Of a DNA stretch of 64,000 bases, positions 63,805-64,000 are shown one piece after another (position 1 is the stretch's first letter; each line of letters starts with the position of its first letter). Under the pieces are notes generated by a model. The model did no database searches. It was not told the origin of the DNA and saw nothing but the letters and a program-made list of their open reading frames with translations. A program made the position numbers and the translations under genes. Source of the DNA: Ctena decussata. Taxonomy: Eukaryota; Mollusca; Bivalvia; Lucinida; Lucinidae. The stretch is taken from NCBI GenBank assembly GCA_963989385.1, contig OZ022511.1, positions 8,184,001 through 8,248,000 on the forward strand, in the 5' to 3' direction.

Positions 63805-64000
63805 NNNNNNNNNNNNNNNNNNNNNNNNNNNNNNNNNNNNNNNNNNNNNNNNNNNNNNNNNNNNNNNNNNNNNNNNNNNNNNNNNNNNNNNNNNNNNNNN
63901 NNNNNNNNNNNNNNNNNNNNNNNNNNNNNNNNNNNNNNNNNNNNNNNNNNNNNNNNNNNNNNNNNNNNNNNNNNNNNNNNNNNNNNNNNNNNNNNNNNNN
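63805..64000. other. Assembly gap (N)
   Basis: 196 N characters. The gap hides the last ~50 bases of the 5' LTR and the outer target-site duplication. Confidence 1.

Noticed and set aside
63805..64000. End of the 5' LTR
   Set aside because: Expected here from the other LTR but the bases are N, so nothing is annotated.

Overview
The window is a piece of an animal nuclear genome, most likely a marine bivalve mollusc. The gene in it has many short exons with GT-AG introns. The spaces between exons are filled with palindromic MITEs, tRNA-derived SINEs with target-site duplications, and tandem-array elements that end in a GAC-rich stretch and a small hairpin. I associate that mixture with bivalves, but the species assignment is inference. 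There is no bacterial-style gene organisation. The last 196 bases are an N gap.

One cellular gene is clear: SMPD4 (neutral sphingomyelinase 3 family) on the minus strand. It runs from an exon at 51392-51607 (near the N-terminus) to the stop codon at 8260. I could place 15 coding exons. Their splice sites and phases join in a single frame of 2292 nt, giving 763 residues without the first ~45. The extreme N-terminus was not found. The segment expected between the exons at 23341 and 20914 is either lost or present only as an exon-like remnant at 22850-22983. Several SINEs and MITEs stop within about 15 bases of SMPD4 splice sites.

At the right end (53975 to the gap) lies a nearly complete LTR retrotransposon on the minus strand. 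It has ~2.1 kb LTRs, a PPT, and one intact 1526-codon gag-pol ORF. The pol order is protease, integrase, reverse transcriptase, RNase H. This Ty1/copia-like order inside a Ty3/gypsy-type protein is the hallmark of the Gmr1 clade. The two LTRs differ by about 5 substitutions and 2 single-base indels over ~2.06 kb (counted by eye), so the insertion is recent.

A 495-bp element in an SMPD4 intron (48751-49245) is built like a miniature LTR retrotransposon (TRIM). It has ~170-bp direct terminal repeats, an 18-nt primer-binding site matching the 3' end of tRNA-Leu, and a purine tract. Each terminal repeat carries the internal-promoter region of 5S rRNA with box A and box C at 5S spacing. This resembles the plant Cassandra elements and is the observation I rate highest.

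Layout: 1-8259 repeats downstream of SMPD4, including a hairpin, a ~77-bp minisatellite and a tandem-array element. 8260-51607 is SMPD4 with introns holding tandem-array elements (10.47-11.68, 14.64-18.19, 32.27-32.96 and 43.38-48.30 kb), a LINE fragment (21.5-22.4 kb), hAT-like and Tc1/mariner-like MITEs and at least four foldback families. 51608-53974 is upstream sequence with further MITEs and a possible promoter. 53975-63804 is the Gmr1-type element.
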